Below are positions 23,321-35,661 of a DNA stretch of 64,000 nt, piece by piece. The notes under the pieces are model-generated. The model saw only the letters and a program-made list of their open reading frames with translations, ran no database searches and was not told the DNA's origin. Source of the DNA: Actinomucor elegans (lineage: Eukaryota > Mucoromycota > Mucoromycetes > Mucorales > Mucoraceae); contig JAMSLZ010000014.1 of NCBI GenBank assembly GCA_026027325.1, forward strand, positions 372,001 to 436,000. Direction: 5' to 3'. The translations under genes were made by a program, and so were the position numbers. Numbering within the stretch: the stretch's first letter is position 1; the number at the start of each line of letters is the position of its first letter.

Positions 23321-25202
23321 TACCCGCTTCGTGGCTGTAAAGCTTCCTTTTAACAGATGATAGTGCAACAGCAAAGCCATCAGCTTATTGTATAACAATG
23401 ATAGTGGCGAGAAACCTTTTTATTCTATTTATTAAGCTGTACAAGTTATGATATATACTGATATTATATCAATAAAATGAACAAACTATGATGCTTTGTC
23501 TATATAATGTAGACGCCACTATTAATGAAACAAGCTAATTAATTTACTTTTATATGATAAACGTGCACATATTGTTTCCGCTATTATAGCTTTGCTCTTG
23601 TACATATTGGCTTAGAAATGGTGCCTAGAGATTGTTTCATTTGCGCCTTTTCCTCTATTTGTTTAACTGCTCAATGAAACGCTTGTGGATAAAAGGCATA
23701 TCAGTTACACTATCTTGTATACTTTTTTAGTATGAGACCTTGTTGAGTCAAGTGAGCAAGACCGTGTTTAATTGTCATTTCTAGAACCTCGTAGAAATTT
23801 TATCACCGTGCATGTCAGAAAACTGAGTGTTACATGCGTACAAGTTTAGTCCAAATCTTGGCATTTTTTTTTTTTTTTTTTCCTTCGTCATATGCAATAC
23901 TATAATAGGTTTGTGGTGGGTATGTGGCGTGTATGTCGTTAAAAGGATAGATAACAAATCTTCTTCTTTTATCGTTTTATCTGCACGTATTTTTGAAGTC
24001 GCAGCAGCTCATTTGGAGTAGGGAATATTCATCACATGCCGCATTTGACTAGATCGGTCGAGAGATCTAGATCTATGCACTAAATGCAGCAATTGATAGT
24101 TAACCATTAATGCATTATATACTCGTTATATTCTTTTAAGCAAAATGGTGCGTTATGAGCGTATGTGTATTATCTAATGTGACATTAAGCTGGAATTGAG
24201 CAAGAGATCAAGAAAATAGCAATTAGCAGGTTTCTGAAAAATTGCAGGGGAAATAAACTCTATTATGACCCCTTTTCAAAACCCGCGCAACCTTAGCGTG
24301 TATTTTGAGGGTGTAAGCAGCAATCTGAATATATATGTATTTGGCTATTGTAGCTTCAATGTATTAGATAATGTACAAATATATTTTTATTGTGCTTGTT
24401 TTAATTAGAAATACCTGAGATACGATTGTATTTCTAAAAGACCAATAAATACACCTTTATCAAGTTGGTTCCATAGGTTGAAGGGAGGTTCGGGAAAAGT
24501 TTACACTATTAAATAAGTCATTCAACTTTGCATAAACGTTTTTAAAGCAATTGACGAGTATCAACAATTAGTAAACGTTAAAATCCTGTATGAAAGTTCA
24601 AACTAAATTTACTTTTCAAAACTTTGAGCGAGCATTCGGACCTAATGTCAATATTCAGCAACCAATCAGGATTGACGCATCTGTCTATTATTATTACAAT
24701 AGCAATGGTGATGCATAGTGATAATGCGTAGTTGATAGATATACTACAATACCAAAGTATTCACGGAGGCATTTGTAAGACGTGAGGTTAGAATGCTATT
24801 TATTGATTCAAACTATTATTCGAGTGGTTCAAAGATTGAAACTGCAATTAATGCCTTTGAGCCGACTAGGTGCACCTTTAAAAAACTTGTAACTACATAG
24901 TAACAGCCACGGTCTATGCTATTACAATTCAAATTGATACAAATGTACATATTAGCCAATATGTAATCTATTATTACTAAAGTTTAAAGAGTGGACTCTT
25001 AATGCTACTTTAATCAGCTAACAGTACACTATTAATAGTCGATTCACGAGCAGCTACCTATTAAGCTTGTGGCATGCTACACGACTTATCATCCAAACTA
25101 TATGTAAATGGAAGGCGTTTTGATCAAACTATATTTATATTATAAACAGTAGTTTGCGAATAGCTAATTCAATGAAACGGCTATTACCCTTGTTAAACCA
25201 AC
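23321..25202. other. Spacer before the F-box gene
   Basis: About 1.9 kb, AT-rich. It has an 18-T run near 23863 and the possible diverged repeat partner at 24052-24345. I see no gene. Confidence 0.5.
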
Positions 25203-26951
25203 ATGCATCAAGCTCATTTACCTCAAGAGATCCTCATTCTAATCTTTAGTTACTTACAACTCAATGATTTGTTGGCCTGTCTTTTGGTTTGCTACCAATG
25301 GCAAGTTCCTGCCAAACATGTCTTTTATACGGAAATCGATTTTCACCGATTCTCCAGCATCAGTTCTTTCATTGCCATTGTACAATCAGACCCTGATCAT
25401 CCCAACCTACTGGTAAAAAAGATTACTTTTTCAACCGAAGAGTACCTTGAATATGCCACCTTTGAAGCTTTCCAGGTACAATTCGGTCAGTTAATGGAGT
25501 TATGCCCTTATGTTGAAACCATAGCCTGTGCAGATCGACACAAAAAGTACATAGTTGAAGCGTTGCATAAACTGCAAGTTCCCCTCAGAAACCTTACCGC
25601 ATTCCCTTACACCAATATTTACCAGTACTTTACTTGCACGCGTCTTTACAGTCATAATTTGAAAGAGTATGTGTTGAAAAACTTTGAAGCCAGGCTTAAA
25701 GCAGCAGCTCGAACTGGACTTACTGAATTGGTAAATTTCCCTCGCCTTCAAAAACTAACTTATATGGACGAACCGGTGTGTACATTGCAAGAAATCGAAC
25801 ACATTTTGAACACTTGCCCAGATTTGAAGGATCTTTCAGTGATGTTATATGATAATCCTTTCGAAGAAGAATTTGATGATTTACAACAAGACGTATTTTT
25901 ATTGTATTCTCATCCAACTCAACTGCAAACCAGCACGCAAACGCACTATCCTAAGTTAAAACAATTGCTGTTTCGTTCTAGCGAGAATATTCTAGATCTT
26001 GAACCCTTTAATCGATTTTTAAGAAAATTCAACCGGCTAAAACAATTTGATTTTGAAGTCATTGACCTCCTGACTACCGAAAGACCAGGCCAACAACTGG
26101 AAGCAGTTATATTTTTTCTCGACATCATTCATACCATACCTTCCGTCTCTTTCACTGTCAAAGGCACAGAGCTGAGCCAGGTCTACCCAGTGGTTTTTGA
26201 TTATCTTCAGCTTTTTTTCCAACCTGACGTTGTTTGGAAACACACTTCTTTAAAGATCTATACAACCAAAGGCTTTTACTTCAGGGATACTTTACATTAT
26301 TTTACCTCCAAAGTTGATGAACATCGCAAACTGGCTATTGTACTTCCTGAATTTGATACCTGTAATCCAAGCATCCACAATGCCTATGTCAGGACATTTG
26401 CACCCTATATCAACACGCTTGAAGTCAATTACGAATATTCTCGTACAGGCTTTAATCCTTGCGAATCCTTTGTGTATACTGTGCTCTCGAGATGTATTGC
26501 ATTGAACTCCCTCACTATCTATTATGGTAGTTGCCTAAAGCCTTTGCCTCCAACCACCAATGCCACATTACGTTCATTAGACATCCGTCATTGCGCGACT
26601 TCACCCGTGTTCCTTAAATGGCTTTCAGTCACCTGTGTTAACCTGCGCTACCTCACTGTATCGCCTAACATCCACCGTAAGGGTATTAGCTGCATTATGA
26701 TGAAACACACAGCATTGGAGCAATTGGATTTAAATTTGAAGCAACTCAAAGCGAAACTACCGGTAGTCATAATAAAGATTACCACCAGTGAAATAGAAAA
26801 AGCGTTTCATGTCGATTTTAAAAAAGGATGGTGTATTGCATTGCGGAAAGATCAATTAGAAATGTATCAAGCTGTTGAATTGAAATTTAAAAGAGTAAGG
26901 CGACTAAAGGTCCTTTTATTGACTACTGAAGCTACTTTTGACTTGGAATAA
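25203..26951 (+). CDS. F-box protein with C-terminal LRR-like region
   Basis: Intronless, 582 aa. Residues 5-40 are an F-box (LPQEILILIFSYLQLNDLLACLLVC), which binds Skp1 in SCF ubiquitin ligases. The rest has irregular leucine-rich spacing (LQKLTYM, LKDLSVM, LRSLDIRHC, LRYLTVSP, LEQLDLNL) as in fungal F-box/LRR-like proteins and should recognise the substrate, which is unknown. Single-exon F-box genes of this design form large families in Mucorales (background knowledge). It stands alone between two long spacers, and nothing in the neighbourhood suggests the target. Confidence 0.85.
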   Translation: MHQAHLPQEILILIFSYLQLNDLLACLLVCYQWQVPAKHVFYTEIDFHRFSSISSFIAIVQSDPDHPNLLVKKITFSTEEYLEYATFEAFQVQFGQLMELCPYVETIACADRHKKYIVEALHKLQVPLRNLTAFPYTNIYQYFTCTRLYSHNLKEYVLKNFEARLKAAARTGLTELVNFPRLQKLTYMDEPVCTLQEIEHILNTCPDLKDLSVMLYDNPFEEEFDDLQQDVFLLYSHPTQLQTSTQTHYPKLKQLLFRSSENILDLEPFNRFLRKFNRLKQFDFEVIDLLTTERPGQQLEAVIFFLDIIHTIPSVSFTVKGTELSQVYPVVFDYLQLFFQPDVVWKHTSLKIYTTKGFYFRDTLHYFTSKVDEHRKLAIVLPEFDTCNPSIHNAYVRTFAPYINTLEVNYEYSRTGFNPCESFVYTVLSRCIALNSLTIYYGSCLKPLPPTTNATLRSLDIRHCATSPVFLKWLSVTCVNLRYLTVSPNIHRKGISCIMMKHTALEQLDLNLKQLKAKLPVVIIKITTSEIEKAFHVDFKKGWCIALRKDQLEMYQAVELKFKRVRRLKVLLLTTEATFDLE

Positions 26952-29614
26952 ATCGACGGGTGTCAGGATCAGAGCAACCTCTATGATCATAATCAATAAA
27001 GTTGTACCTAAAGATACACAGTGTATCTAGTGCTACATATTTTTTTTAGTACGTATATTTCTGGCCGTAGACCCATGAGCTCATTGGTCCTTTAATACAT
27101 TTAAAGTCGTATAACAATGAATAAAACAAGAGCGGGTCTTTTCCTATGACAATCTTATTCATATTCAACGAACGTTGGTTACTCACTCGTTGAATTTTTG
27201 ATAAGCAAGTGTTTTTTACTGCTGTCTTTTCTTTATAGTGAATTAATTCGCCAACTTTATGCAGTAATAAATGCTACCTTAGTTTTTTTTTTGTAAGCTG
27301 TTCTTGTTTTATTATGATTTATATCTATATTTTCAAGCACGACAGATAATAACATTGTCGACAGCTTTCGATCGGTTTTTCTTATAAGAATACGTTTGAA
27401 TGACCTGTAGTCGATTTAATGTATTTTAAAATCAGCAATGTCACACCAGTAAAAGTGCAAATACAGCACTGATGAGCTTGGCTAATTATCATTATGGCTT
27501 TCAACTGACAAAAAAAAAAAAAATTAGGAAAGTCACCCTATACCAATTTCGCTCGCCCGAGTAATTAAAACTATCGGAAACAGGTAGAGGCCTACACCTA
27601 TTTCAATGACATGGCATCTTTAGAACTGCAAGAATTTTTGCAATAGTTACTTTCAAATATTATTGGAATGAAACTATATCGTTAGAATTATCGTCATCTT
27701 CCATGCATATTATCAGAGTAGACGACCCAGATTATAGTTTATAAAAGGCTATGCTCCTTAAAGCATCAGAAAACTTGTACATGTTTTATCCATCTTACGT
27801 GTAATATATTATATAGGAAGAAATTATAATGCGTTAGTATTTCACTCTTCATATATCATTTAAGAAATGATGCAGTATCATGCAAGCTACTTCCTCCCAT
27901 CAATGAGAGATCCTAGGAAGCTCGGTTTACATTTAAGTCACCAGCTTTTCGTTTCGTCTTCCCCCAGAGCGATTGTATCTGCGATGAACAAAAAAAAACC
28001 AGCTCAACCTCATAATTTTAAATTCAAGAGTTGTTACTGATAGGACTTTTATATTACTTTGTCGATCGGTGGAGATGTCTTGAATTACATAGCTACATTT
28101 TGAATTTTTTTTTTTGGGTATCAACGATATCATTTCAGCTAGCCTTTTAACTTGCATAATCTATGCATTAGTTGGAAAAAGAGCCAACCCTATACTTTTT
28201 ATTTAACCAATAAGAGTAACACTGGTCTCACAAACGAGGTCATTACTGAAACAAATACAAATGCTGCAGGAAGGGAAATGCATTGTTTCATTCAATTTTT
28301 AGATAGCTGGTGATAAAGTCTTGGTTAATAAACAATTTATAAATAGAATGACTTCAGTTGCTAGTATGTTGAATACGAAAAGTGAAAAAGAAGATTGACG
28401 TGGCAGAGGTGAAGAAGATTAAACACAGGAATGGAAGGAAATAGAATGGGGGAAAACGTTTGAATACGTAGAAGCAGAGAGTGCTAAGTTGCTTCTAGAC
28501 AAAATAGCATATATTTAATGATTGTAATATTACTTTGTAAATTTCATACTGGCTACACGTCGTTATTGTTATCTCAATTGCCGTGATATTGCTTTCATGA
28601 AATTATATAGCTAGTCCCACGAATCTCTCAAAAATGCTTTCAGAGAACAATAAACCTGACTTGCTTCGTTCACCTTTGTTGCAATAAAAAAAATACAATA
28701 AAAAAGGCAATAATAGGTTAAGTAACATTTAGAGATGGTTATTTACTTGTATTCATATTGTATGTATATATGGAACGTATCTATCTAGAGACAACCCATG
28801 ATGCTCTTTCCATCAAGTTGATGTACATACTACAGCCAGAGCTCACAAGCCTTTAGCTTTTCTTGTATTACAGTTATGCGACTAGAGCACCACATCTGTT
28901 ATTGAATTCAGCTCCAAACCAATATCTGCCTCCACTTCTCTCTGGTTTCGCTAGACAGTTATTAACTGTTTAATTGTGCAATGAATGATGAGTATATGGG
29001 CAACCTTGCTATTGTCTTCATTTTTTGAGCTTTTATAGTAGATAGTCAGCTATGATACGTTCAGAACCGTAAAATTACCAAACCAATAATTCTCGCAGTA
29101 TCTAAATATATACAAAATAAATCGGCCTGTATTTACCTTAATTGAGATTACCGCTCTACACTCTTTAGGAACAAGAATACGTGTCGTAATCGGTCATCAA
29201 TTCTCGGTGGACGTCAGCTTTTGGAAACATTGCTAGCTGAAAGCACAATCCTGGTGAAATACGTGTGTCATTTCCATTCACCGGCTTTTTAAAATGTTTG
29301 GAAGCTATAGCCATATACCGCTCGTTGGCATCATTAGTTATAGATGTAGATCATTGTTTGATAACATGACTTTTTTTTTTTTCTTTTTTCAAAAAATAAA
29401 AAAGAATATGGATCTGAAATAGAGCGGGGCAGTCCGTAACTGAAAACACATTAAATATTTTGAGTACTCAATGTGGTATCCTAATTGGTAATAAACCCAT
29501 CACATGAGAAAAATAAAATAAAAACTTGTAGACAAAACCCATTTATTATTATCTATTGATGCGAAATGGCGTTTTCATGTAACGTTTCAAAAATTTGAAA
29601 ACTTGCATTTGCGT
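26952..29614. other. 2.7-kb spacer with a coding-like relic
   Basis: No intact gene. On the minus strand 29344-29165 is open for about 60 codons and looks like protein (ERYMAIASKHFKKPVNG, ISPGLCFQLAMFPKADVHRE) but has no good start or splice acceptor. The rest is AT-rich with no structure that I can name. Confidence 0.45.
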
Positions 29615-30100
29615 TTATTGAACGGTCAATGGCTCCAAGTACCAGCGTTGATTAGCAGCAGCATTAGTTCTACGTCTACTATACAAGATAACAGGATCAT
29701 CATCATAACCACAGTTTTTAATGTCCAACACCAAGTTAGGATTGGCTTCACAATAGATATAGCCTTCATCATCGATTCCCCACCTTTGGTTGTCAGCCTC
29801 TTCGATGCTCTTTTGATCATATTGAATAATGCTGGTTCCTGACTGTATGTTTTTATCTTTAATATCGACCACTTTGGAAGAATTGACATTGATCAAGTAA
29901 CCATTTTCGAAACGCCATAACTGATTCGAACAATCGTTGCTTTTATTTTGATGATAGACAACGATTTGGGCACCGTTCTGTAGCTATGTTAGTTGGCTGC
30001 GATAGCATGGGACTCATTGCTTTTTATATACCTCATAAGAGCCCTCTTGGACATCGAGAACGCGACCGTCAAGTTCACTCTTGATGAAATAAAGAGACAT
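29615..30100 (-). CDS. Small single-domain RICIN-fold lectin-like protein, copy 2
   Basis: Two exons, 30100-30032 and 29977-29615; 143 aa. Same structure as the copy at 22694-23167: MSLYFIKSELDGRVLDVQ, NQLWRFENGYLIN, KVVDIKD, DNQRWGIDDEGYIY, LVLDIKN and ANQRWYLEP. The intron is at the same codon (after residue 23) and the promoter has the same GATATAAAAAGGGC box. No signal peptide or extra domain. It probably arose by duplication and has diverged mostly in the loops. The ligand is unknown. Confidence 0.87.
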
Positions 30101-31157
30101 GATTTGTAAAAATAAAAAGAATTGTTTAGTTGGCCAAATGGAAACTAATGTTGCCCTTTTTATATCTGAACTTTTTGCTGTTTTGGATGGCTTCTATTTC
30201 GAGAAAGAGATAGTGGAGTCAGATCAAAATTTAATTGATTTAGTCATATTTGGTTTCTAACTTTGCCCTTGATTTATCTAGAATCTACACAAAAGAGAAG
30301 CATCTTTTTTTTTTTGTGCATTTCGATAAACAATTTCTACAACGGGCCAACGGTCCGAAATAGAAAGTTAGGCAGATTACCTAAAAAAAAATTAACCCCA
30401 GTTAACTGACTTCATAAGGTTTTTATCTTAGGGACTTGCATATCTTTGCAATTGCATACAAACATATTAAACGTTTTTTTTTTTAAACAAAATAAATAAA
30501 TAAATAACATAAGAATAAAAATAACGAAAACAATACGCTACCAAACCAAATTTTTTTCTTGGAATCAGTCAATTTATGTTGTTATTGGAGAAGGAATTAA
30601 TGAAAAAATGAATGAATGTAATTACGTCGGTTTAGCCACAGGAAAGGCTGCAATTGAACGCGAAAGGCTCAGTGACGGTACTTAATTCAGAAAGGATTAT
30701 TTCAGACAACTCCCTCTTTTCGTACAGCACTGTAATGCTTCGCCATAGATTCGAGATGAGTGAAAAGCTATTTCTATGGTCTTGTTTAATGCTCGCTACC
30801 CTATGGTCATCAGAGTCTATAAAGATTCTTTTTCATAAGCTGCTTCTCTTTTATTTGACACCTACAATATATTTAAACCATTGATTAGATGCATGATGTC
30901 TTATTTTTCATCGTGTTTGCCCCGGTCTGGCAAAAAGCTAAAAAACTCCTATATGGAATCAAGGTTAGCTTGTTTTGATCTGACCTCAAAATCTTTCGAA
31001 ACGTAAACCGTTCAAAGCAGCAAAAGGTACCGACCCCCCTCCTGGTTGCGATTCTCTTCATGGACTTAGAGCCCGAATGAAAAACTGTACTGTTCCTGAT
31101 CTAAACAAAGACAGCAATAGTCTCAATATAGCATACCTAACAATCCTTTTTCAAAGC
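30101..31157. other. Divergent intergenic region between lectin copy 2 and the broken copy
   Basis: About 1 kb containing both promoters: TATA box 30153-30166 for copy 2, and the upstream element 30965-30983 for the broken copy. A plus-strand frame at 30654-30884 shows no domain and is taken as chance. Confidence 0.5.
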
Positions 31158-31621
31158 ATGCTTCTCTATCTCATCAAAAGTCAATTCAATAGTCGCGTTT
31201 ATGATGTTGAAGACTATTCTACTGAGGTATAAAAGCAGCGAATACCATATTATCGCAGCAAACTAACATCATTATAGAACGATGCTAATGTCGATATCTA
31301 TAGACAAAAAGAAACCAATTTTTTAAACCAATTATGATGTTTTGAAGATGGTTATTTGATTAATGCCAATTCTATCAAAGTGCTTGATATTGCAGGAGGA
31401 AACACAGAATCAGAGCTCAACATCACTCAATATGCTCAAAAGGAAACCGGAAAGGCTGCCAACCAAAAGTGGGGAATTGATGAAAGGTTATATATTTTGT
31501 GAAGCTCGTCCTGACTTGATATTTGATACCCAAGGTCATAAAAGACCTGAAGGAGAAGCCGCTTCTAATCAGCGTCGGTACTTGGAAGTGGCAGAGAACC
31601 CATTTAACGGTCAAAATATAA
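31158..31621 (+). pseudogene. Broken third copy of the RICIN-fold lectin gene
   Basis: Exon 1 (31158-31226, still ATG-initiated and 23 codons) and the GT-AG intron 31227-31277 are intact. Exon 2 has an in-frame TGA at the first conserved Trp codon (NQL then stop, near 31332), a frameshift after GIDE (near 31483), loss of about 14 codons between the last two repeats, and no proper stop. Surviving blocks (FEDGYLINA, KVLDIAGG, ANQKWGID, EARPDL, SNQR) are closest to copy 1, while the end resembles copy 2. Its promoter TATA box is also degraded. It lies on the opposite strand to the two intact copies. Confidence 0.9.
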
Positions 31622-34481
31622 TTCTAGAATTAGATGTGGCCGTTGAAATATATTGAGCAGCCTAATATTATGATTAAATCGAATTTGAAGGAGTTTTTAT
31701 CACATTAGAAAATCTGGGCAAGTACAAATCAGAATAAAATCAGGATACCTTACAAAGACTTGCATTAGCACGAAATTGATGAATTAATTCACTGTAACAA
31801 AAGGATAATAATAAAAAGATATTTGATTACCACAAATTCAACAAGTGAGTAGCCAATTCGTTATATATAGATACTAAAGTCCCACTTTTGTTTAAATGTA
31901 TAGTAGAACCAATTGCTTCATTGGTTTATAATACGTAGGGACAGCCAAACTGCTTTTGCCTGGCATTAAAGTTAGTCAGAAGCAGCAAGATCAGGCTAAC
32001 TTTGTCATACATAGATTATTCTGGTCAACAAATAACCATCTCATCATCATAACTGCAAAACTGTAGCATGACTGCGTATTCAGGAAAATGATTCTTGAAA
32101 CATGTATGAACTATGGCGATATCGATTGGATCCAGTAGAAGGAGAAGGTAAGGAGATAATCAAGATATGGCCATAGTAGTATCAAACAAGAAAGAATGAC
32201 CAGCATAAACACGGATACGTTAAATCCAATCAAACGCACATTTCCACAAGCATGAACTATGGAACAATATAAACAAGAACCAATTAAGTGCTTAGGGCGT
32301 AAAAAAAAAAAAATAGATCTGACTAAAAAAAAAAATCTGCATGATAAACAAATCGATTAAACATATCTAAGTCATATACCCGCGGCACCACCATAGTATA
32401 AACGATACTCAGTAGATTAGATAGGAGGCTCTTTAAAAATAAAACCTTAGTTTGAGTACACCAGACTCTCTTGAAATCATATTATAGTTTTTATCGAGTG
32501 AGAATGAAGGAATAATAGGTTCAGATAATGAAATAAATTGGTTTACACAGCAAGGAATCCTAACGACTTCTAACGAGGTTATTTCTTCAGAGTAAAATGG
32601 TAACCCCGCATTTAATCCCAAACAAAATTAAAGTTATCGCCGCAGGAATAATTATTATTTTCTGCGTAACTTTGAGAGTAATAATTGCAAAGTTTTACCC
32701 TGTTCAAAATAAATTGTGGGCAAAGTAGCATTATTAAATATTCTTGTTTGAAGATAGCTTTATCCATTAATAATGATTAGTAATGCGATACTATTATTCA
32801 AGATATGATTGTGGCACTTTATTATTAATGTATCAAATACTTTAACATGAAATACAACTATAAGACAAAGAAGAGGACGATGTGTTATGAGGGGTTATTT
32901 TTTTTTTGTTTGTTTCTTGATTTTGCTACAGTCGCAATAGAATCAAGAGCAGTAGTATTAGAAGTAGAGAGTTCTGTTCTTGATGGTTTATCACTACTAT
33001 TATTGAGTATGCATCGGTGGTATTTTATCATGGTGAATACATAATTACGCTATGCTATTATATAGTTGCAACTTTATATTTTTTTTTTTCTCCTTGAAAG
33101 ATTGGTTTAGTAAGTTTGTGTGAAATACTCCACCAGCTAGTAGTTTTCTAATTTACGCAGCATATCCACAATACTATTTTGATTGCTATTACTGAGCCTC
33201 GTTACAGTTTTTTCAACACATATTATCTTCTCTTTCAGAGACAGTTTTTTCCACGATACACGGTTTTTGTTCTCTCTTGCATTATATGAATTGCATACCT
33301 TTTTAACAGCGTTTCCTAAGGATTTGGATTAACTGATTGATATCTACCATTTATCAGAAAACGAGATATATAATACTCTGAAAATAGATAAATCCTTTAA
33401 ATCTCTCGTAGAAGGAAGTCCACAGGCAGCTTGCGAAGACAGAGGCAACAAGCACTGCTCTAAAGCAGAAATACGACCTTTAACATGTGCAGAACTTTCT
33501 CTTGTAGATCTTGTTTCAGTGGTATCTTGGACAATAGTTTGAAGAAGATGAATCCTATCTTGTATATTTGTACTGTTTCTACTGAATGTTAGGTTTTTAT
33601 GCGTGCTTGACTACCAATGGCACACAAAATAGTTAATATGCGATACTCTTTTGATAAATTGCTCTATTTATTATCGTTTATAATGAATTCAATTACCTAT
33701 ATCAACTACATACTTCAATTCGCTAAGAAAAGCAAAGAAAAAACAAGTTCATTCTTCTTTCCTGCAAAATGACTTGCTTTTTGGTGAAGTTTGTGCTTTA
33801 CTCTCATTGTCAACCGAAACTATAATTGCCAACTACTATTTCATGACATTCATTTCATAGAATGGACCTGTATTTTATGTAATCTAACTTTAGTGATCTA
33901 CGCATTCAGAATGAGTTACTAAATATATCACGACTATATCCCTTAATAACAGTACATTTGCTCTATTATGGTGATCAAGAATCTGTTTATAAATGCCATA
34001 CATTTCATTCAAACCAGAATTTATAAATTATTCACCTGATTTTTATCAATTGCCAAGTTTCCTATAACTCAAAAATAAAAAATAGCATCATGTATAGGAA
34101 TCGTTGGTTAATTGCAGATTAATAAATACATTACAATCATTGCTATTTAATACAAGCGCTTTGCTCTGTGTATAGCTTGATCTCATTTCATCAAAACATT
34201 TTGGGTTCTTTTTGTTCCATTATTATCCATTTAGCTCTAGAATAAAAGTATCCAAAATCTTCTGGATGTATCACTGTTTACAAAAATATTATGGAATTAA
34301 TCTGAAGTAAAAGTATTTCAGAAACAGTAACTCCATAGCGCTCAAAGAAAATTTAGTTCGTCGATCTCTATATGCGTCCTGCTTTTGATGGTGAATAGTT
34401 ATTGTTTAAACTAGGTGTAAACCTTGGCAAATTGATAGCATTGCCAAGGTAGTAGTGTGCAAGGACGTCGATGACTTGTGT

Positions 34482-35390
34482 TTAGATGAGTAGGTTGGAT
34501 TCATGGGTGTTTCCAGAAACAAGTGCTGCATTATTGTTGGCAAGGCCAATAGTTCCGCCTGAAAAAAAAAACTTCAATTACTTTAATACGGTCTTTGGAT
34601 AGAAAACAAGTTTTAAAACACAAAAATGTACTAATTCATATTGTAGAGAACTTTCATGTGCTTAAGGTGATGTAAAGGTCATGTCGTACTATTATTACGG
34701 ATATGAAGAAATAAAGTAGAAACACATTTGGGCGATTTTTGGTTTACTACAGTGACATAAGTTTTTGACAACAGAAAAAAAAATAGCTATGACCCATGAT
34801 GCACAATATGTTTTACCAATTATAAGCTATACCTCTCACATGCTATCTATTCCCAATACTCACCCCAAAATATCAAATATGGGATTCTAAGGTGTACCCC
34901 TGGATATTTTATCCATCATCATCAGACAACCAAGGGCTCACTTGATTGGCTGCCGGAGATCACTTCAATAAATTTTTGCACCTGTCAAATAAGCATGGAT
35001 ACAAAACGTTAGTCTTTATTTATCAATATGAAACATGCATACCAAAGAAATAAAAAAGAAATAAGCACGTGGGAGAACTACTCACCGGCTTCAGCCAGTA
35101 AAAAAAGGGTCTTTTCGAGCCGTTATGAAAGAAGCTAAACCTATTGAAATTTTATCCAGGACAAAATTCTACCACGTTTTCCGCAACTGAGATAGGGTTT
35201 ACGTTTTCCAGCAGCGAAAAAGAGATCCCAGCCTATAAAATGATGGGGGGAATTACGCGGAAAGATAAGGACATATATGGAATAGTTACACGGATTGATC
35301 AAAAAAACCCTATATGAGATTAGTGGCACTCTATATCCCAGTTCATTCAAAAGATGCTTTGATAACTGGGACGGAACGGATGCATGTCAT
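34482..35390 (-). other. Possible small-exon gene or gene relic
   Basis: On the minus strand, pieces flanked by GT and AG signals join in frame: a stretch ending ISYRVFLINP (near 35290), LGSLFRCWK, FSFFHNGSKRPFFYWLKP (to 35086), VQKFIEVISGSQSS (34981-34942) and GTIGLANNNAALVSG up to a stop at 34482. The last intron would be 383 nt, much longer than others here, and no start codon is convincing. I do not recognise the product. Confidence 0.2.
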
Positions 35391-35661
35391 TACTATGAAC
35401 AAAACGAAAGTTTTTTTTTTAAAGGTCCTAATCGATTAAGCATGGTCATTACTCCCGCTTCCCGCTTTTAAACGGGAAACAGGACTCGAGGTTCCCATTT
35501 GTTTGGTAGATTACTGCTTCTACTTGTATCCAATATGCAGGTCATTAGAAATCATTCGATACTACGTAACGGATGATGTTTAGTTTCATGATAATATCAG
35601 TTTCAATGTCCTACTCTATCTTGAACCCCGCCTTTTTTTTTTTTTGCTTCTCCACTTTCTA

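Noticed and set aside
22694..31621. Reading the RICIN-fold genes as toxin genes
   Set aside because: Each protein is a lone beta-trefoil of about 140 aa without a ribosome-inactivating or other enzymatic domain and without a signal peptide.
7787..31621. A secreted-protein or secondary-metabolite cluster
   Set aside because: The subtilases, lectins and F-box gene are separated by unrelated housekeeping genes and long spacers, and there are no synthase, tailoring or exporter genes.
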